Both the position numbers and the translations under genes were made by a program. From JAWKHR01 sp041394725 (GTDB lineage: Bacteria > Acidobacteriota > Vicinamibacteria > Vicinamibacterales > SCN-69-37): a stretch of DNA of 64,000 nucleotides. The notes beneath the pieces were generated by a model, which was given only the letters and a program-made list of their open reading frames with translations, was not told the DNA's origin and ran no database searches. Below, one piece after another: positions 18,329 to 25,449 of this stretch (positions within the stretch are counted from its first letter, which is position 1; each line of letters opens with the position of its first letter). Location of the stretch: contig JAWKHR010000009.1 of the NCBI GenBank assembly GCA_041394725.1, positions 97,323 through 161,322 on the forward strand, given 5' to 3'.

Positions 18329-19630
18329 GTGACTATCCGTCTGCCCCGCCTCGCGCTGGTGTGCCTGCTGTCCGCCTCGGCCCTCGCCGTGGTGCGCGCG
18401 GCCGGTCCGCAGGTCGGCGACCCGCAGCAATGGGGCCAGTGGCGCGGGCCGCTGGCCACCGGCGTCGCACCCCACGGCGACCCGCCCGTCGAGTGGAGCG
18501 AGACGACGAACGTCCGCTGGAAGGTCCCGATTCCCGGGCGCGGGTCCGCCTCGCCCGTCGTCTGGAACGACAAGGTGTTCCTGCTGACCGCCATCTCGGC
18601 CGACGGCCGGACGGCGCCGGGCGTGCCGCACAAGTTCGTGGTGCTCTGCCTCGACCGGAAGACGGGGAAGACGATCTGGGAGCGCGTGGCGCGCGAGGAG
18701 CCGCCGCACGAGCGCACCCACACCGAGAACGGCACCTACGCGTCGGCCTCGGCGATCACGGACGGCGAGGTCGTGATCGCGAACTTCGAGTCGCGCGGGA
18801 TGTACGCCTACGACCTGGACGGCACGCTGCTCTGGCAGGTCGATCTCGGCGACAAGGGCATGCGCAACATGTTCGGCGAGGGCACGACGCCGGCGCTCCA
18901 TGGCAACACGATCGTCCACACCTGGGACCAGCAGCGCGGCCAGTCGTTCGTCGTCGCGCTCGACAAGCGCACGGGCCGGGAGATCTGGCGACAGGACCGC
19001 GAGGAGATCGACACCTGGGCCACGCCGCTCATCGTGGAGGCGAACGGCCGCGCGCAGGCGATCGTGCCGGCGCAGCAGAAGATCCGCGGCTACGACCTGG
19101 AAACCGGCGACGTCGTCTGGGAGTCGGCGGGTCTGACGATGAATCCGATCCCGTCGCCGGTCTACGGCGACGGCCTCGCGATCCTCATGAGCGGCTACCA
19201 GGGCAACAGCGTGAAGGCGATCCGCGTGGCCGACGCGAAGGGCGACATCACCGGCACCGACGCGGTCGCGTGGACCTACGCGCGCGACACGCCCTACGTG
19301 CCGTCGCCGCTGCTCTACGACGGCGTGGTCTACATGCTGAAGACGAACAACGGCATCCTGACCGCGCTCGACGCCGCGACCGGCACCCCGCTCTACCCGG
19401 CGCAGCGGCTCGACGCGGTGCCGAACGTCTTCGCGTCGCCGGTGGCCGCGGCCGGCCGCGTCTACGTCACCGGCCGCGAGGGCGACACGGTGGTGCTGAG
19501 GCACGGCCGCACGTTCGAGCCGATCGGCGTCAACTCGCTCGACGACGGGTTCGACGCGTCGCCCGCGATCGTCGGCGGCGAGATGTTCCTGCGGGGCTAC
19601 CGCTTCCTGTACTGCCTGGCCGCGGACTGA
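18329..19630 (+). CDS. Secreted PQQ-type beta-propeller protein
   Basis: 433 residues. A signal peptide (LALVCLLSASALAVVRA) is followed by a repeated beta-propeller with the blade motif 'G..LW/YALD..TG...W': LCLDRKTGKTIWERV, YAYDLDGTLLWQV, VALDKRTGREIWRQ, GYDLETGDVVWES. It opens with WGQWRGPLATG, a start shared with the protein at 30055. The fold is that of PQQ dehydrogenases and BamB, but no enzyme-specific residues could be assigned, so it may be a redox enzyme or a binding scaffold. GTG 18329 was preferred over GTG 18323 because it stands at better distance from GGGAGGA. Periplasmic. Confidence 0.85.
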   Translation: MTIRLPRLALVCLLSASALAVVRAAGPQVGDPQQWGQWRGPLATGVAPHGDPPVEWSETTNVRWKVPIPGRGSASPVVWNDKVFLLTAISADGRTAPGVPHKFVVLCLDRKTGKTIWERVAREEPPHERTHTENGTYASASAITDGEVVIANFESRGMYAYDLDGTLLWQVDLGDKGMRNMFGEGTTPALHGNTIVHTWDQQRGQSFVVALDKRTGREIWRQDREEIDTWATPLIVEANGRAQAIVPAQQKIRGYDLETGDVVWESAGLTMNPIPSPVYGDGLAILMSGYQGNSVKAIRVADAKGDITGTDAVAWTYARDTPYVPSPLLYDGVVYMLKTNNGILTALDAATGTPLYPAQRLDAVPNVFASPVAAAGRVYVTGREGDTVVLRHGRTFEPIGVNSLDDGFDASPAIVGGEMFLRGYRFLYCLAAD

Positions 19631-19645
19631 TCGCGGCGGCTCGGC

Positions 19646-20644
19646 TCAGACGACGAAGGCGGGCAGCTCCAGCTCGCCGCGGCGGAACGCGTCGAGGAAG
19701 GCCTCGACGACCTTCGGGTCGAATTCCCGGCCGGCGCCGCGCGCGATCGTGTCGCGCGCTTCCTGCGGCGGCATCGCCTTGCGGTAGGGCCGGTCGCTCG
19801 TCATCGCGTCGTAGACGTCGGCCACCGAGATGACCCGCGCCTCGATCGGGATCGCCTCACCCCGTGCCGACGAGAAGCCCGTGCCGTCGTACCGATCGTG
19901 GTGCGCGAGGATGATCCGCAGGATGCGCGGCAGCGATCCCTCCACCGGCTCGAGGATCGCCGCGCCCTTCGCCACGTGCGCGCGCATCTCGGCCGCCTCG
20001 TGCTCGTCGAGGCGCGCGGCCTTGTGGAGGATCTTCCGGCTGACGTCGAGCTTGCCGATGTCGTGCAGGAGCGCCGCGGCGCGGACGTCCTCGAGCTGCT
20101 GGTCCCCCAGCCCGAGGCGCGCGCCGATGTGCGTCGCGTAAACCGACACCCGGTACGAGTGGTTCTCCGTGTAGGTGTCGTTCGAGATGAACTGCCGCAG
20201 GATCATCAGGATCCCGTGGTACGTCTCGCGCAGCTCGCGCAGCTGCGAGGCCTTGCGCTCGCAGAGCAGCCCCATCGCGTAGCCGGTCACGAGCAGGATG
20301 CCGCCCCAGACCGTCAGGTCGAGCCACTGGTGCCCCGGCACCTCGGCCGCGGGCGCCATGATCGCCGGCCGGAAGTGCACGACGAGGACGACGAGCAGGA
20401 CGCTCGCGAGGGCGGTGAGCGTCGCGTGCCGGCGGCCGTAGTGGTACGCGGAGAAGATCGTCGGCAGCGTGTAGAACGACAGCACCATCCGCTGGCCGGA
20501 GACGAGGAAGTTGACCGCCGCGGCGATCACCAGCAGCGACAGCACGAGCCACAGCTCGCGGTTGACCGCCTCGAACCGCTTCAGGGCGGACGCCGGGGCG
20601 AGGGCCGGCTCCGCGAGGCGGGCGGCGAGCTGCTCGGTCGTCAT
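19646..20644 (-). CDS. Membrane HD-GYP domain phosphodiesterase
   Basis: 332 residues. Residues 30-130 contain four hydrophobic segments (LWLVLSLLVIAAAVNFLVSG and others), an integral-membrane sensor. The HD-GYP domain occupies about 140-320: HD at 194-195 (LLHDIGK) and HHDRYDGTGF at 248-257, a close variant of HHExxDGxGYP in which Phe replaces the Tyr of GYP. RPYRKAM is also present. Such proteins hydrolyse c-di-GMP, so it probably couples an envelope signal to c-di-GMP levels. ATG 20644 follows GGGAGG. It converges with the PQQ gene, 15 bases apart. The 245 bases upstream hold no gene. Confidence 0.92.
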   Translation of the reverse strand: MTTEQLAARLAEPALAPASALKRFEAVNRELWLVLSLLVIAAAVNFLVSGQRMVLSFYTLPTIFSAYHYGRRHATLTALASVLLVVLVVHFRPAIMAPAAEVPGHQWLDLTVWGGILLVTGYAMGLLCERKASQLRELRETYHGILMILRQFISNDTYTENHSYRVSVYATHIGARLGLGDQQLEDVRAAALLHDIGKLDVSRKILHKAARLDEHEAAEMRAHVAKGAAILEPVEGSLPRILRIILAHHDRYDGTGFSSARGEAIPIEARVISVADVYDAMTSDRPYRKAMPPQEARDTIARGAGREFDPKVVEAFLDAFRRGELELPAFVV

Positions 20645-20889
20645 GATCCTCCCGCGTCGTAGTGCAAGGGCGGGGCCAGCCCGGGACCGGACGGCCGGAC
20701 CGCGGTGGAAGGCCGCCGGCGGCCGATGGCGCATTCTGGCGTATCCGGGGCGGCCCGACGCGGGCACCGGGCGCGGGGAATGTAATCGGGGTCACGCGAC
20801 GGTCATCGACGGCGCATCCGCGTGACCAGGGAGTGCCACGGAGGACCCAGGCGCGCCCCCGTACTTTCGGGGCCGCGGGCGCCGTAACT

Positions 20890-21360
20890 TCAGGAGCGGC
20901 CGGACCTCCGGCGGCGCGGCGCCGCGCCGGGCGGCGCACGGTGGACGACGAAGTACGCCTTCTCGGGAAACTCGAAGGCCTCGCCGCCGAAGTGATCCGG
21001 GCCGACCTCGAGCCGGTGCCGGGCCTCCGCGCCCTGGTCGCCCTCCCAGCAGGAGAACAGCTCGACGACGCCCAGCTCGGCGACCGCGGCCGTGAGGTAC
21101 CGCCGGAGGGCGGTCACCGACGCCCGGGCGCGGGCGTCCTCGGCGCGCTCGAGATCGTCACGCGGGGCGAACGCGCCGTAGGCGAAGCCGCACGCGCATC
21201 CGGTGTGGGCGCCGACGAAGACGACGAACGGCCGCGTGAAGTGGCGGCGGACCGGCTCGTCGCGCGGCTCGAGCGGGTGCACGTTGAAGGCGGGCTGCGC
21301 GGTGTCCCACTCGACGAGCGGCAGCGGCGCGTCGGCCGCGGCGTAGACCGCCATGCACAT
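20890..21360 (-). CDS. Hypothetical protein with conserved-looking Cys motifs
   Basis: 156 residues, not recognised. It starts MCMAVYAAAD and contains FVGAHTGCACGFAYG in the middle and ELFSCWEGDQG further on, then a basic C-terminal tail (PRRRRSGRS). Clustered Cys (CxC, and SCW) suggest metal or redox function, but this is a guess. No signal peptide is visible. It begins one base after the PlsC stop (TGA 21362-21364) and so is the third gene of an operon with the small membrane protein and the acyltransferase. Confidence 0.7.
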   Translation of the reverse strand: MCMAVYAAADAPLPLVEWDTAQPAFNVHPLEPRDEPVRRHFTRPFVVFVGAHTGCACGFAYGAFAPRDDLERAEDARARASVTALRRYLTAAVAELGVVELFSCWEGDQGAEARHRLEVGPDHFGGEAFEFPEKAYFVVHRAPPGAAPRRRRSGRS

Positions 21361-21361
21361 G

Positions 21362-22288
21362 TCAGGCTCCCGGCCCCGCGCCGTCCCCGCCGTAGACGCC
21401 ACGGTAGGCCGTGGGCAGCAGCGCCGCGATGCGCGCGCCGACCGCGTCCATCAGCGCCTTCCGGTCGCCGCCGGCCGCGGCACCGAGGGCGCTCGCGCGC
21501 GCCGGCTCGCCGATCCGCATGACGAGGCGCGCGGGCTGCACGCTGTTCACGCCGACGGGAAACAGCTCCTCGGATCCGGTGAGGCCCACCGGCACGACCC
21601 AGGGATCGAGATCGCCCTCGAGGTAGCGCGCGACCGCCGGCAGGAGCGGCTGCATCGACGCCGTGCGGCTGCGGGTCCCCTCGGCGAAGAGCAGCAGCAC
21701 GTCGCCCGCCGCGAGCCGCTCGCGGGCGATCGTCATCGCGCCGAGCGCGGCGCGCGCCACCTCGCGCGCCGGCAGCACGGCTTCGCCGGACGACACGTCC
21801 GTGCTCTGCGGCACGCGGATCGTCCCGAAGCACAGGCTCGAGAACCGTCGCTGCCGGCTCGTGTAGACCTTGGGCCCCGCGAGCGCCGTGAGCCGCCCCG
21901 CCCACGCGGTGGCGTCAGCCAGGTGCAGCAGGATCTGCACCACGTTGGCGTCCGAATACGACAGGTGATTCGCGATCAGCACGACGGGCACGCCCGGCGA
22001 TTCGCCGAGCGGGATCAGGTGATCGAGGCCCTCGACCGACGACTCCGGGCGCACGAACCGATCGGCCAGGCGATAGTGAATGCGACGCGCGAGCACATCG
22101 GGCGGCGAGTAGACCCAGCCGACCTCTTCGTGCAGCCGCGCCTGGAGCTCGACCAGCGCCTCGGGCCCGGCGGCGTGGATTTCGGACTCGAGCGCCGCGC
22201 GGATGTCGTCGGGCGCGAGCACGTCCTGCCCGGCGAGGAAGGTGAGGACGGCCTCGACGAGCCGCGCCTGCGACGGCGTCGCGCTCAT
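21362..22288 (-). CDS. PlsC-type 1-acyl-glycerol-3-phosphate acyltransferase family protein
   Basis: 308 residues. The acyltransferase domain spans about 85-270. Motif I is NHLSYSDAN (HX4D), with the catalytic His-Asp pair. Motif III is FAEGTRSR. The proline-containing VVPVGLTGSE fits motif IV. About 80 N-terminal residues form a helical extension absent from minimal PlsC (LVEAVLTFLAGQDVLAPDDI). Role: transfer of an acyl group to a lysophospholipid or related acceptor at the inner membrane; the exact acceptor is unknown. It lies seven bases after the small membrane protein gene, and the Cys-motif protein follows one base after. Confidence 0.88.
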   Translation of the reverse strand: MSATPSQARLVEAVLTFLAGQDVLAPDDIRAALESEIHAAGPEALVELQARLHEEVGWVYSPPDVLARRIHYRLADRFVRPESSVEGLDHLIPLGESPGVPVVLIANHLSYSDANVVQILLHLADATAWAGRLTALAGPKVYTSRQRRFSSLCFGTIRVPQSTDVSSGEAVLPAREVARAALGAMTIARERLAAGDVLLLFAEGTRSRTASMQPLLPAVARYLEGDLDPWVVPVGLTGSEELFPVGVNSVQPARLVMRIGEPARASALGAAAGGDRKALMDAVGARIAALLPTAYRGVYGGDGAGPGA

Positions 22289-22295
22289 CGCGCGG

Positions 22296-22592
22296 CTAGG
22301 CCTCGCCCGGGTAGCCGATCTCGGCCAGGAGCCTGGTCAGCGCGTTGACGCGCGCGCGCAGGCGGCGCTGCTGCCAGAGGAGTCCCCCGAGAGCCGTCAA
22401 CACGACCGCCGCGGTGAGGCTGGCGTCCATCGTGTCGAAGAAGAACGCGTTGGCCGCGGCAGCGAGGAACACCGTCGGTGCGACGACATCACCCCACCCG
22501 GAGTCCTCGGCCTGCTCGAGCAGCCGGGCGCGTCGGCGTGACCGGGCGAGCGCGGCGCTGACGGCGGCTTCGGTGCGACCCACGGTGTCCAT
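22296..22592 (-). CDS. Small two-helix membrane protein
   Basis: 98 residues. Basic helical N-terminus (ARSRRRARLLEQAED), then two hydrophobic segments (VVAPTVFLAAAANAFFF and SLTAAVVLTALGGLLW) and a basic tail. Not recognised. ATG 22592 is preceded by AGGAGG at ideal spacing, the best ribosome-binding site in this cluster. First gene of the PlsC operon, so it may assist lipid acylation, but that is inferred from position alone. Confidence 0.78.
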   Translation of the reverse strand: MDTVGRTEAAVSAALARSRRRARLLEQAEDSGWGDVVAPTVFLAAAANAFFFDTMDASLTAAVVLTALGGLLWQQRRLRARVNALTRLLAEIGYPGEA

Positions 22593-22674
22593 TCCGATCC
22601 TCCTGTGCTCGACGACTCGGTCGACGGTGAACGTCGTTGTTACCCGGGATGGCGCGCAAAATCCACGTCCCGCA

Positions 22675-22732
22675 CGGCGCCCCACGTCCCCATGGCTCAG
22701 GCTTTCCCCACCTGCCCCACGCCCCCCACGGG
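22675..22732. repeat. Dispersed GC-rich repeat arm at the ABM 3' end
   Basis: Contains CGCCCCACGTCCCCATGG, then C/T-CAGG, then TTTCCCCAC, nearly identical to the segment at 23043-23119 and to the reverse complement of the left arm of the five-copy array at 40091-41330. It overlaps the last ten codons and the stop of the ABM gene. Confidence 0.75.
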
Positions 22733-22999
22733 CGTCGTCTCGAATCGTTCACCGAAACCGGTGATGAGCGGTCGCCCGCGCGCAATGGCCGCCTTCACGG
22801 CGGGCAGATGCAGTGACGCCTGATGGCTCTCACGGCTGTCCCAGACCTCGGTGATCCAGATGGCCTTCGGATCGGCAGGGTCCAGAGCGACGACGTAGCT
22901 GCGACACCCCGGCATCGCGCCGGTACCCTCGAGAAGGGTGGCCACCAGCTCGTCCCGCTTGCCCGGCGCGGCGAACATCCTGCCGATCAATCCGTACAT
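22697..22999 (-). CDS. Antibiotic biosynthesis monooxygenase (ABM)-like protein
   Basis: 100 residues, the usual length of the ABM/YgiN ferredoxin-like fold. Visible features are YGLIGRMFAAPGKRDEL, PGCRSYVVALDPADP, IWITEVWDSRESH and HLPAVKAAIAR. Members act as small monooxygenases or haem/quinone-modifying enzymes; the substrate cannot be told. Start ATG 22999. The final residues (VGGVGQVGKA) and the TGA are read from the dispersed GC-rich repeat, so the native C-terminus was probably replaced when the repeat arrived. The repeat also lies upstream (23043-23119). Confidence 0.8.
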   Translation of the reverse strand: MYGLIGRMFAAPGKRDELVATLLEGTGAMPGCRSYVVALDPADPKAIWITEVWDSRESHQASLHLPAVKAAIARGRPLITGFGERFETTPVGGVGQVGKA

Positions 23000-23042
23000 C
23001 CACCGCTCCGGACGCGGCGAACGGCGGAGCCGTAATCCGTTC

Positions 23043-23119
23043 TCCCCACGTCCCCCAGGTCGCCCCACGTCCCCATGGCCCAGGATTTCCCCACGTCCTC
23101 CAGTCCCCCCACGTCCCCC
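23043..23119. repeat. Dispersed GC-rich repeat arm downstream of glutaryl-CoA dehydrogenase
   Basis: A run of units like CCCCACGTCC, including CGCCCCACGTCCCCATGG, repeats the segment at 22675-22732. It fills the space between the ABM start and the dehydrogenase stop. No hairpin with a U tract is seen, so it is not a standard terminator. Confidence 0.7.
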
Positions 23120-23120
23120 A

Positions 23121-24332
23121 CTAGTTCGCGAAGGCGGCGATCCCCGTCTGCGCGCGGCCGAGGATCAGCGCGTGGATGTCGTGCGTGCCTTCGTAGGTGT
23201 TGACGACCTCGAGGTTCACGAGGTGCCGGATGACGCCGAACTCGTCCACGACGCCGTTGCCGCCCATCATGTCGCGCGCCAGCCGCGCGATGTCGAGCGC
23301 CTTGCCGCACGAGTTGCGCTTGAGGAGCGACGTGATCTCCACCGCCGCCGTGCCCTCGTCCTTCATCCGGCCGAGGCGCAGGCAGCCCTGCAGGCCGAGC
23401 GCGATCTCCGTCTGCATGTCGGCCAGCTTCTTCTGGATGAGCTGGTTGGCGGCGAGCGGCCGGCCGAACTGCTTGCGGTCCAGCACGTACTGCCGCGCGC
23501 GCAGCCAGCAGTCCTCCGCCGCGCCGAGCGCGCCCCACGCGATGCCGTAGCGCGCGCTGTTCAGACACGTGAACGGCCCCTTGAGACCGCGGACGTCGGG
23601 GAACGCGTTCTCGTCCGGGCAGAACACGTCGTCCATGACGACCTCGCCCGTGATGCTCGTGCGCAGGCCGACCTTGCCGTGAATCGGCGGCGCGGTGAGG
23701 CCCTTCCAGCCCTTGTCCAGGATGAACCCGCGAATCTCGTCCTCGTCGTCCTTGGCCCAGACGATGAAGACGTCGGCAATCGGGCTGCTCGTGATCCAGG
23801 ACTTGGTCCCGGTCAGGCGCCAGCCGCCGTCCACCTTCTTCGCGCGGCTGATCATGCCGCCGGGATCGGAGCCGTAGTTGGGTTCGGTGAGGCCGAAGCA
23901 GCCGATCCACTCGCCGGTCGCGAGCTTCGGCAGGTACTTCTGCTTCTGCGCCTCGGTGCCGAACTCGTTGATCGGCACCATGACGAGCGAGCCCTGCACG
24001 CTCATCATCGAGCGGAAGCCGGAGTCGATGCGCTCGACCTCGCGCGCGACCAGCCCGTAGGAGACGTAGCCCAGACCCGCGCCGCCGTACGGCTCGGGGA
24101 TGACGATGCCGAGCATGTCGAGCGCGCCGAGTTCGCGGAAGATCGACGCGTCGGTCTTCTCCTGGCGGAACGACTCGAGCACGCGCGGCGCGAGCTTGTC
24201 GCGACAGTACGCGCGCGCCGTGTCGCGCACCATGCGCTCGTCGTCGGTGAGCTGCTGGTCGAGGAGGAACGGGTCGGCCCAGTCGAACCGGGCCTTGTCT
24301 TTCTTCGGAGCGGCGGACGTGGAAGTGGCCAT
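23121..24332 (-). CDS. gcdH: Glutaryl-CoA dehydrogenase
   Basis: 403 residues with the full acyl-CoA dehydrogenase order: N-terminal helical domain (about 20-135), beta domain (GCFGLTEPNYGSDPGGM, KSWITSSPIADVF) and C-terminal helical domain. Near residue 380 is TYEGTHDIHALILGR, in which the Glu is the catalytic base position typical of glutaryl-CoA dehydrogenases. ARYGIAWGALG is also typical. The enzyme oxidises and decarboxylates glutaryl-CoA to crotonyl-CoA with FAD in Lys/Trp degradation. ATG 24332 begins MATSTSAAPKK; an upstream in-frame ATG (24350) is less likely. No electron-transfer flavoprotein gene is in the window. Confidence 0.93.
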   Translation of the reverse strand: MATSTSAAPKKDKARFDWADPFLLDQQLTDDERMVRDTARAYCRDKLAPRVLESFRQEKTDASIFRELGALDMLGIVIPEPYGGAGLGYVSYGLVAREVERIDSGFRSMMSVQGSLVMVPINEFGTEAQKQKYLPKLATGEWIGCFGLTEPNYGSDPGGMISRAKKVDGGWRLTGTKSWITSSPIADVFIVWAKDDEDEIRGFILDKGWKGLTAPPIHGKVGLRTSITGEVVMDDVFCPDENAFPDVRGLKGPFTCLNSARYGIAWGALGAAEDCWLRARQYVLDRKQFGRPLAANQLIQKKLADMQTEIALGLQGCLRLGRMKDEGTAAVEITSLLKRNSCGKALDIARLARDMMGGNGVVDEFGVIRHLVNLEVVNTYEGTHDIHALILGRAQTGIAAFAN

Positions 24333-24388
24333 GGCGGTTACCGGGACCATCATGGCACAGGGCCCCTGGCGCGGATCACGCCGGCCGC

Positions 24389-24661
24389 TTACCGGTCGAT
24401 CCAGCCCCCGATGCGGCCGGACTCGCAGGTCGCGGCGCCGCAGCTGTAGTCGAAACTCGTGCGGTTCGGCGTGATCGTCGCCGGATCCATGCGCTCGACC
24501 CAGGCCAGCTTGCAGCCCCGCACGCATTCGACCTCGGTCCTGCCGCCGGGTGCCTTGACCGCGATCTCGAAGTCGGGTCCGCTGCCCTGCGCCCGGCCGG
24601 CCGTCCAGCCGAGGCCGACGAGAGCGGCGGCGATGAACACACGCAGGATCGTCCGCGACAT
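24389..24661 (-). CDS. Small secreted protein with four cysteines
   Basis: 90 residues. Signal peptide with cleavage near GRAQG (about residue 25). The mature ~65 residues contain VECVRGCKLAWVE and CGAATCESGRIGGW, giving two Cys pairs that could form disulfides. No family recognised. ATG 24661 is followed directly by the signal peptide. It is divergent from the small gene at 24764; about 100 bases separate them. Confidence 0.7.
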   Translation of the reverse strand: MSRTILRVFIAAALVGLGWTAGRAQGSGPDFEIAVKAPGGRTEVECVRGCKLAWVERMDPATITPNRTSFDYSCGAATCESGRIGGWIDR

Positions 24662-24751
24662 GACGCGCCTCCTGAGGGATGCCTGGGAACGGAGACGCCC
24701 AGCATGCCATGGATGGGCGAGCCGCGCATCCGTCGAGGCACATCCCGCCGC

Positions 24752-24757
24752 TATACT
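24752..24757 (+). promoter_or_regulatory. -10 box of a leaderless transcript
   Basis: TATACT ends six bases before ATG 24764, and no ribosome-binding site stands between them. This TANNNT-N6-ATG layout is that of a leaderless promoter. Similar layouts occur before 8689, 30055, 45552 and 47647. Confidence 0.55.
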
Positions 24758-24763
24758 CGTCCC

Positions 24764-24976
24764 ATGCGGTCGATGGCCGACGATCTCCGTGACGACACCC
24801 GGAAGCGGATCGCCGCCATGTCGCCGGAGGCACGCGTCGAGCTGGCGCTCGCGCTCGGCGACGACGATGCGGCAGCGCTGGCGGCCGCTCGCGGCATCGG
24901 AGTGAACGAGGCCCGCACCATCATCGCCCGGAGCCGGCGGCTGGGACGCCGGCCGTCATGCGCCGATGCCGACTGA
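24764..24976 (+). CDS. Small partner protein of the nucleotidyltransferase (putative antitoxin)
   Basis: 70 residues (or 67 from ATG 24773). Helical and acidic, with MSPEARVELALALGDDD and ARGIGVNEARTIIARSRRLGR. Small genes of this type often precede AbiEii/MNT-like nucleotidyltransferase genes. It overlaps the next gene by 11 bases, as expected for a translationally coupled toxin-antitoxin pair. The antitoxin role is inference from size and context. ATG 24764 is favoured by the TATACT box six bases upstream. Confidence 0.65.
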   Translation: MRSMADDLRDDTRKRIAAMSPEARVELALALGDDDAAALAAARGIGVNEARTIIARSRRLGRRPSCADAD

Positions 24977-25448
24977 CGCGTCCGGGCTCCTGAAGCCCGT
25001 CAGCGGCGTACTCACCCGGCACGGGGTCCCGTTCGCCCTCGCGGGCGCGGCCGCGCTCGCGGTCCGCGGCGTCAGCCGTTCCACCCTCGACATCGATCTC
25101 CTGGTCGTCGATCCGCGCGTCCTGACCCCCGCATTCTGGGCCGACCTCGGGACGTCCGTCCGCACCGACATCCGCACCGGCGACGCCGACGACCCGCTGG
25201 CCGGCGTCGTCCGCCTGAGCGCCGGGACCTCGCGGGATATCGACGTGGTCGTCGGCCGGGGCGCGTGGCAGGCGGCCGTCATCGCCCGGGCCGATCGTCT
25301 GACGTATGCCGACCAATCATTGCCGGTCATCAGCGCCGCGGACCTCGTGCTGCTCAAGCTCTACGCGGGAGGCACGCAGGACCGCTGGGACGATCTCCCC
25401 CCGGGAGCTCGACGTCTCTGGAACACGTGGCGCTCGCGGGAGGCATGA
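24966..25448 (+). CDS. MNT/AbiEii-like nucleotidyltransferase
   Basis: 160 residues. The N-terminal nucleotidyltransferase core shows FALAGAAALAVRG, then STLDIDLLV (the DxD metal-binding pair) and a third acidic strand RDIDVVVG. The C-terminal DLVLLKLYAGGTQDRWDD fits AbiEii/DUF6036-like proteins. Enzymes of this group can AMPylate or add nucleotides to protein or tRNA; many are toxins paired with a small upstream gene, as here. The GxS of classical MNTs is replaced by GAA, so activity is uncertain. The GH43 gene begins one base after the stop. Confidence 0.8.
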   Translation: MPTDASGLLKPVSGVLTRHGVPFALAGAAALAVRGVSRSTLDIDLLVVDPRVLTPAFWADLGTSVRTDIRTGDADDPLAGVVRLSAGTSRDIDVVVGRGAWQAAVIARADRLTYADQSLPVISAADLVLLKLYAGGTQDRWDDLPPGARRLWNTWRSREA

Positions 25449-25449
25449 G

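Noticed and set aside
23000..23120. Repeat downstream of the glutaryl-CoA dehydrogenase gene as a transcription terminator
   Set aside because: It lacks a compact stem-loop with a T-run and matches the dispersed repeat family instead.
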